DNA of 64,000 nt, taken from the NCBI RefSeq assembly GCF_000723405.1, contig NZ_CCAE010000019.1, positions 1-64,000 on the forward strand. The letters run 5' to 3'. A program made the translations under genes and the position numbers. Source of the DNA: Hydrogenophaga intermedia (GTDB taxonomy: Bacteria > Pseudomonadota > Gammaproteobacteria > Burkholderiales > Burkholderiaceae_C). Below, piece by piece: positions 57,372-64,000 of the stretch. The notes below the pieces were generated by a model. It had not been told where the DNA came from. It was given only the letters and a program-made list of their open reading frames with translations, and made no database searches. The stretch's first letter is position 1. Every line of letters starts with the position of its first letter.

Positions 57372-57412
57372 GCGCCTGCGCAGGGCCCGCAAACAGGGCT
57401 CTGCGCAGGCGC
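57372..57412 (+). terminator. 17-bp stem hairpin after pirin gene
   Basis: GCGCCTGCGCAGGGCCC (57372-57388) pairs with 57396-57412 around a 7-nt loop; the only irregularity is a G:T pair that becomes G:U in RNA. It starts 9 bp after the pirin stop. No T tract follows, but the stem is exceptionally stable and is probably a terminator or an mRNA-stabilising end. It could instead belong to a dispersed palindromic repeat family. Confidence 0.6.
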
Positions 57413-57440
57413 GCGTGAGTGACTGCCCCTCAACTGGCCG

Positions 57441-58865
57441 ATGGTAGATTCGGCCATGGCTTCTTCATTTGCTCCCAATTTCATAGTACAAAATCAATGG
57501 CTGACAAGGGCCTGGCACGGGAGTCTGGCTTCGGTCGGTCTCGTCTTGCTGGCGGCGTGCGGAGGCAATCACTCCAGCGCACCGTCCACCCCACCGCCGG
57601 ATGTGGCGCCCATCACCGCGCTGAGCTACGACACGCCCAAGGCGCTGTACGTCACGGGCGAAGCCATCGCTGCCAACAACGCACAATTGAGCGGCGGGCC
57701 CACTGCCGCGTTCACGGTTTCACCGGCCCTGCCCAACGGGCTGAGCCTCGACGCACTGACCGGCGTGATCACCGGCACGCCCAGCACACTGCAACGTGAG
57801 GCGGGCTACACGGTGACCGCCAGCAACGCCGCGGGCTCGGTCCAGGCACAACTCGATCTGACCGTCACCGCACGCGGCGCGTGGACGTTCGTGGCCACCG
57901 TGCCCACGCCCCGGTACTACGCGACACTGTCTCGCCTGCCCGATGGCCGACAGCTGCTGGCGGGTGGTATGGGCGCTGGCGGGCCGACCAACGAAGCCGA
58001 CATCTACGACCCCGCCGCGAACACCTGGGGCGCGGCGGCCGGCATGCTTGCCGCGCGCTCGGACCCCTCGGCCGTGGTGCTGGCGGACGGCCGCGTGCTG
58101 GTGTTCGGTGGCGATGCCGCGGGCATGACCACCCTGGCCAGTGCGGAGCTGTACGACCCCGCCGCCAACACCTGGACGGCCACGGGCAGCATGAACGAAG
58201 CGCGGGTGCGGGCAACGGCCACGCTGTTGCCGGACGGCAAGGTGTTGGTCACCGGCGGAACCCGGGACTCGGGAACCCTCGACCACTCGAACACGGCCGA
58301 AGTGTATGACCCGGCCACCGGCACCTGGGCCCTGCTGCCCACGCCGATGTCCAGCGCACGCACGCAGCACGCGGCGCAATTGCTGCCCGGTGGCAATACC
58401 TTGCTCATCGCGGGCGGCCTCAACGGCGGCGTGGCCGTCACCACCGCCGAGCTCTATGCGGTGGACGGCAGCGGCACCACGCCGATCCCCTACGGCGGCA
58501 CCGGCAGTATCCTCGCGTCGGTGCGACTGGACGACGGCAGCGTGATGGTGGTGTCCGCCGGAAACACCACGGCGCGGCGCTTCGACCCCGCCACGTCGAG
58601 TTGGGCGACGAGCACCATGAGCGCCTCGCGATTGCTTCCCACCCTGACCCTGCTGGCCGACGGCCGCGTGCTTCTGGCTGGCGGTTCGACCCTGAACACC
58701 GCGGAGATCTACAACCCGGACCACAACGTCTGGACCACCGCGGCATCCATGGGCACCGCACGCAACCGGGCCGCGGCGGGCCTGCTCGACGACGGTCGCG
58801 TGCTGGTGGTCAGTGGCAGCAACACCGGTGGCGAGGTCAACTCGAGCGAGCGCTACGCGCCCTGA
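57441..58865 (+). CDS. kelch-repeat beta-propeller lipoprotein with Ig-like domain
   Basis: A 474-residue exported lipoprotein (lipobox LLAAC near residue 40). An N-terminal putative-Ig (He_PIG-like) domain of about 90 residues carries the signature ALPNGLSLDALTGVITGTPS. Kelch-type blades follow, each with a DGRxLxxGG core and most with AExYDPAANTW. I count seven (LPDGRQLLAGG, LADGRVLVFGG, LPDGKVLVTGG, LPGGNTLLIAGG, LDDGSVMVVSAG, LADGRVLLAGG, LDDGRVLVVSG), enough for a closed propeller. The function is probably binding at the cell surface. ATG 57441 is listed; ATG 57456 is possible. Confidence 0.85.
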   Translation: MVDSAMASSFAPNFIVQNQWLTRAWHGSLASVGLVLLAACGGNHSSAPSTPPPDVAPITALSYDTPKALYVTGEAIAANNAQLSGGPTAAFTVSPALPNGLSLDALTGVITGTPSTLQREAGYTVTASNAAGSVQAQLDLTVTARGAWTFVATVPTPRYYATLSRLPDGRQLLAGGMGAGGPTNEADIYDPAANTWGAAAGMLAARSDPSAVVLADGRVLVFGGDAAGMTTLASAELYDPAANTWTATGSMNEARVRATATLLPDGKVLVTGGTRDSGTLDHSNTAEVYDPATGTWALLPTPMSSARTQHAAQLLPGGNTLLIAGGLNGGVAVTTAELYAVDGSGTTPIPYGGTGSILASVRLDDGSVMVVSAGNTTARRFDPATSSWATSTMSASRLLPTLTLLADGRVLLAGGSTLNTAEIYNPDHNVWTTAASMGTARNRAAAGLLDDGRVLVVSGSNTGGEVNSSERYAP

Positions 58866-58894
58866 GGCTCGCGCGCGCGCTCAACCCGGGGCAC

Positions 58895-59989
58895 TCAACC
58901 CAAGGCGCGCAACGGGTGCGCGTGCGCCGGCCAGGGCGACTCGAAGAACGCCGCCACCTCTTTGGCCGTCACGTCCTCGATGCGCGCCGGGTTCCACTTC
59001 GGCGCGTGGTCCTTGTCGATGGCCAGCGCGCGCACCCCTTCCACGGTTTCGCTCGCGGCGCCCGGGCGCAGGTGGAAGCAGTGGTGCACCAGGTCGCGCT
59101 CCATGCGCAGATCGTCTGCCAGGCCCATGCCGCGCGCGCGGCGGATCTGCTCCAGCACCACGTGCAGCATCAGCGGCGAGCGCTGGCGCAATGTCTGCAG
59201 CGTCTCCTTCGCCCACTCGCTGCCGCTGGACTCCAGCGCCGCCACCATGGCTTTCACGTCGCCCAGGCCGAAGACGGCATTGACCTCGGCCGTGGGCCAG
59301 GGCGCCGCGGGCACCGTGGTCTGCAGGTGGCTTTCCACCCAACGCTGCACTGCTTCGCCGTTTTCGAAAGGCGTGGCGCCCAGGCTGTCCCACAGCTTGG
59401 GCAGGCGCTGGGCCTCGATGTGGCCGTCGGCCAGGCCGACCGACAAGGCCTCGCGGCCCTGCAGAAGGCGGCCCGTGAGCCCCAGGTACTCGCCCACGTG
59501 GCCGGCGCAGCGGCTCAGGAAGTAGCCGCCGCCCACATCGGGGAAGAGGCCGATGTTGGTCTCGGGCATCGCCAGCTTGCTGCGCTCGGTCACGACGCGC
59601 AGGCTGGCGCCCTGGCTGATACCCATGCCCCCGCCCATGCAGATGCCGTCCATGAAGGCGATGTAGGGCTTGGGGTAGGTGTGGATCAGGTGGTTGAGCG
59701 CGTACTCCTCGGTGAAGAAGTCCTCGAGGGCGGGGTCGCCGGCCAGCGCCGCCTGGTGGAAGAAGCGGATGTCACCGCCGGCACAGAAGGCACCGAAGGC
59801 GCCTTCCTTGCCCATGCCGCGAATGGCCACGGCGAACACGACCGGGTCCTCGCGCCAGGCCAGCAGCGCCGCGGTGATCTCGCGGATCATGCCCAGCGAC
59901 AACGCGTTCAGCGCTTTGGGCCGGTTGAGCGTGATCAGGCCCACGCGGCCCTGCACTTCGGTGATTACGAGTGATTCGGTCGATGACAT
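58895..59989 (-). CDS. enoyl-CoA hydratase/isomerase family, 3-hydroxyisobutyryl-CoA hydrolase-like
   Basis: A 364-residue crotonase-fold protein. The oxyanion segments are GAFCAGGDIRFF and DGICMGGGMGISQGASLRVVTE. TNIGLFPDVGGGYFLSR, with its Glu/Asp pair, is typical of 3-hydroxyisobutyryl-CoA hydrolase rather than simple hydratases, as is the length above 340. The C-terminal LAIDKDHAPKWNPARIEDVT also fits that subgroup. It would act in valine breakdown, although no partner genes are next to it. It starts at 59989, 27 bp downstream of the DMT transporter stop on the same strand. Confidence 0.88.
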   Translation of the reverse strand: MSSTESLVITEVQGRVGLITLNRPKALNALSLGMIREITAALLAWREDPVVFAVAIRGMGKEGAFGAFCAGGDIRFFHQAALAGDPALEDFFTEEYALNHLIHTYPKPYIAFMDGICMGGGMGISQGASLRVVTERSKLAMPETNIGLFPDVGGGYFLSRCAGHVGEYLGLTGRLLQGREALSVGLADGHIEAQRLPKLWDSLGATPFENGEAVQRWVESHLQTTVPAAPWPTAEVNAVFGLGDVKAMVAALESSGSEWAKETLQTLRQRSPLMLHVVLEQIRRARGMGLADDLRMERDLVHHCFHLRPGAASETVEGVRALAIDKDHAPKWNPARIEDVTAKEVAAFFESPWPAHAHPLRALG

Positions 59990-60016
59990 GCGAGTACCTC
60001 CAACGGTGGTTCTTCT

Positions 60017-61041
60017 TCAGGCCCCGCGCCGGTCGCGGGCGGTACGGGCGTCCAGTGTCTGCACGCGCGGGGTGCCGCTGCGCGAGCGCCAGCCCAGCAG
60101 TTCGTTGATGAACAGCGCGCCGATGACCAGCGTGCCGCCGATCAGCACCTCGGCGCCCGGCGCCTCGCCCGCGCCCAGCCAGGCAAGCAGGATGCCGAAG
60201 ATCACCTCCAGCAGCGCGAGCAGGGACACCTCGGGCGCCTTGAGCGAGCGCGCGCAGACCACAGCCAGCGCGCAGGGAATGGCCAGCTGAACCAGGCCGA
60301 GCAACGCGAGCCAGGCGATGTCGCCCCCCGTGGCCTCGAACGGCAAGGCCAACGGCAAGGTCAGCAAGGAAGAGATGAGCCCGCCCAGCAGCACCGAAGG
60401 CACCAGGTCGATCCTGCGGCCGTGGGTCTGGCTGCGCTGCATCACCGTCCAGTTGACGGCGCCGGCAATGGGCACGCACAGCGCCACCAGGGAGCCGATC
60501 ACCAGCGCGCTGGTGTCGATGTCAGGCGTGGCGAAGGCCTGCAGGAACTGACTGCCATACATGTAGACGATGCCCAACCCCGCCGCCGCGATGGCAGCCC
60601 AGGTGCGCGGCGCCAGCGTCTGCCCGATGGTGAAACGCGCCAGCAGCGCGGTGAACAAGGGGCCCACCGCCATGATGATGAGCACGTTGGCCACGGTGGT
60701 GAAGGTCAGCGCCAGCATGAAGGCGGTGAACATCACGCTCCAGCACACACCACTCATCCAGAACGCCGAGGAGCCAGGCTGCACGCCCCAATGGCGCTGC
60801 AGCGGGCCCTGCCCCACCTCGTCCGTGAGGCTGCCGGCCGCGCGATCGGCCGATCGCCACAGCGGCAGGATGATGAGCAGCGACAGCGCGGTGAAGGCGC
60901 TGCGCCAGAAGGTCACCTCGAAGCGCGCCGCCGATTCCAGTTGGCGCGTGACCACGCCCGCGATCGACCACATCAGGGTCACCGCGACCATCAGGAACAC
61001 CGCCTGCGTGTGAGTCAGGCGGCTCAGCAGGCGGAAGGACA

Positions 61042-61042
<1 letters not shown>
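60017..61042 (-). CDS. DMT superfamily transporter (EamA family)
   Basis: A 341-residue inner-membrane protein with ten hydrophobic segments in two EamA repeats (FLMVAVTLMWSIAGVVTRQLE in the first half, VSLLALLEVIFGILLAWLGAGE in the second). Family members export metabolites or amino acids, and the substrate is unknown. Its ATG shares one base with the typA stop (TGATG), so it is translationally coupled to the housekeeping run, and it is followed by the hydrolase gene after 27 bp. Confidence 0.9.
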
Positions 61043-62864
<1,822 letters not shown>

Positions 62865-62868
<4 letters not shown>

Positions 62869-63839
62869 GGTTGTGCCTCGCAGGCTTCGAGGATTTGCTG
62901 GATATCGGTGGGGCTCAGCAGACGCCCCGCAATGAGTTCGCCGCCCTGCGTGTGGGCCGTGCCCAGCAGAACGGACTGCGTTGGATCGGTAGGCGACGGG
63001 CCGAAGACGGCCACGCGCTCGCGGTTGGGCCAGTCGCCGCGGCGGCGCACACCGCTGAGGAACCGGCCGGCATGCTCCGCATCGAGCGTGACGCGCTCAT
63101 GACCCGGGAGCAAATCCTCCAGCGGCCGCAGGGCCTGCAGGCGTTGGTCGTCGGCCATGGACTCGAGCGCGTCGAGCGTGGTGGCATCGCTCACGTCGAA
63201 GGGGCCGGTGGCCGTGCGCCGCAGTGCGATCAGGTGACCACCGCAGCCCAGGGCCTCGCCGATGTCCTCGCCGAGGGTCCGGATGTAGGTGCCCTTGCTG
63301 CAGACCACGCGCAGGCGCAGCTGAGGGGCCTCGCCCTGCAATTGCATGTCGAGCAGTTCGATGTCGTGGACCGTCACGCGGCGCGGCTCGCGCTCGACGG
63401 TTTCGCCATCGCGGGCGTACTCGTACAGGGCCTTGCCGTCCTTCTTGAGCGCGCTGTGCATCGGCGGCACCTGATCGATCTCACCCATGAAGCGGTCGAG
63501 CACTTCCACCACCTGGCCCACGGTGCAGGTCACCGGGCGGGTGTCGATGACCTCACCCTCAGCGTCGGCCGTGCTCGTGCGCACGCCCAGGCGCACCGTG
63601 GTTTCGTAGGTCTTGTCCGCGTCCAGGTGCAACTGGCTGAACTTGGTGGCGGCGCCGAAGCACAGGGGCAACACGCCCGTGGCCAATGGGTCCAGCGTGC
63701 CGGTGTGACCGGCCTTGTCCGCGCGCAGCAGCCATTTGGCCTTCTGCAAGGCCTGATTGCTGGAGAGGCCCAGCGGTTTGTCGAGCAGCAGCACCCCGTG
63801 CACGGGGCGCCGTTGCACCCTCGTGCGTTGGCGCTCCAT
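62865..63839 (-). CDS. truB: tRNA pseudouridine(55) synthase TruB
   Basis: A 324-residue pseudouridine synthase that modifies U55 in the T-loop of tRNAs. The catalytic Asp50 lies in [17 protein letters not shown], preceded by [43 protein letters not shown] and [35 protein letters not shown] are family-typical, and a C-terminal PUA-like domain follows. It overlaps typA by 4 bp and lies 2 bp beyond the end of rbfA, as in the common infB-rbfA-truB order. Confidence 0.97.
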
Positions 63840-63841
63840 GC

Positions 63842-64000
63842 TCAGTCCTCGTTCTTGGAACGCGAAGCGACCGCCTTGGAAATCAAGGCGTTCATGTCGG
63901 CCGCGCGCTCGGTGGTGCGGTCGAACACGAAGTGCAGCGTGGGCACGGTGTGGATGTGCAGGCGCTTGAACAGCGCATTGCGAAGGAAGCCCGCCGCGGC
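63842..64000 (-). CDS. rbfA: ribosome-binding factor A, 3' part (cut by window end)
   Basis: The C-terminal 52 residues of RbfA, which helps mature the 16S rRNA 5' end of the 30S subunit. The visible part reads [20 protein letters not shown], then [14 protein letters not shown], the family-typical C-terminus, and it ends SKNED. The frame is open to the window edge. It precedes truB with 2 bp between, consistent with the usual infB-rbfA-truB operon. Confidence 0.92.
   Translation of the reverse strand, partial: AAAGFLRNALFKRLHIHTVPTLHFVFDRTTERAADMNALISKAVASRSKNED

Overview
The window is a contiguous stretch of GC-rich bacterial chromosome with dense coding (about 60 genes, no gap above 300 bases). 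The gene families and orders (queG next to tsaE-amiC, rbfA-truB-typA, many LysR regulators, Bug/TctC tripartite-tricarboxylate-type binding proteins, an nre-type nickel locus, caa3-type oxidase) point to a betaproteobacterium of the Burkholderiales, most likely Comamonadaceae. That placement is an inference from gene content; no rRNA is present. I see no tRNA, rRNA, IS element, prophage or CRISPR array.

Layout. 1-5.5 kb: siderophore-interacting reductase with a divergent MarR regulator, then queG facing tsaE-amiC-yggU, then a YdeI-like gene. 5.7-9.2 kb: a nickel/cobalt homeostasis module with a CsoR/RcnR-type repressor and NreB-like exporter on one strand, and a His-rich protein, a HupE/UreJ-like membrane protein and a membrane-anchored protein on the other. 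9.4-18 kb: an SDR, a sorbosone-dehydrogenase-like PQQ enzyme with a DUF2231 membrane protein, then a terminal-oxidase locus (CtaG, cytochrome b561, two lipoprotein cytochromes c, CuA subunit with fused cytochrome c, fused subunit I/III) whose subunit I departs from canonical proton-channel residues.

18-24 kb holds small regulatory pairs (ArsR-SRPBCC, TetR-quinone reductase, azoreductase, SGNH hydrolase, LysR, AhpD-like). 24-29.2 kb is a LysR-controlled cluster of carboxylesterase, Baeyer-Villiger monooxygenase and Bug receptor, which reads as a ketone-to-ester-to-acid/alcohol catabolic route. 29.2-36.4 kb carries a fused tautomerase, LysR, an autotransporter, and a GlxA-type regulator divergent from a membrane-anchored DJ-1/PfpI protein, then a GST. 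36.4-43.1 kb: AsmA, then a CaiB-DUF1254-Bug set controlled by a divergent LysR with an 18-bp perfect palindrome.

43.1-49.2 kb: AraC-DUF1579 with a divergent NmrA-like gene, LysR with a divergent lipoprotein carboxylesterase, and a HicAB toxin-antitoxin pair. 49.2-57.4 kb: an RND efflux pump with a TetR-type operator but no local TetR, a squalene-synthase-like HpnC, an NmrA-like gene, and LysR/pirin with duplicated 15-bp sites. 57.4-64 kb: a kelch-propeller lipoprotein, an enoyl-CoA hydratase/isomerase-family hydrolase, a DMT transporter, and the housekeeping rbfA-truB-typA run cut by the window end.

The most striking themes are the atypical oxidase locus, the nickel module with poorly described membrane partners, the compact catabolic operons, and the unusually clear palindromic operators in many divergent intergenic regions.
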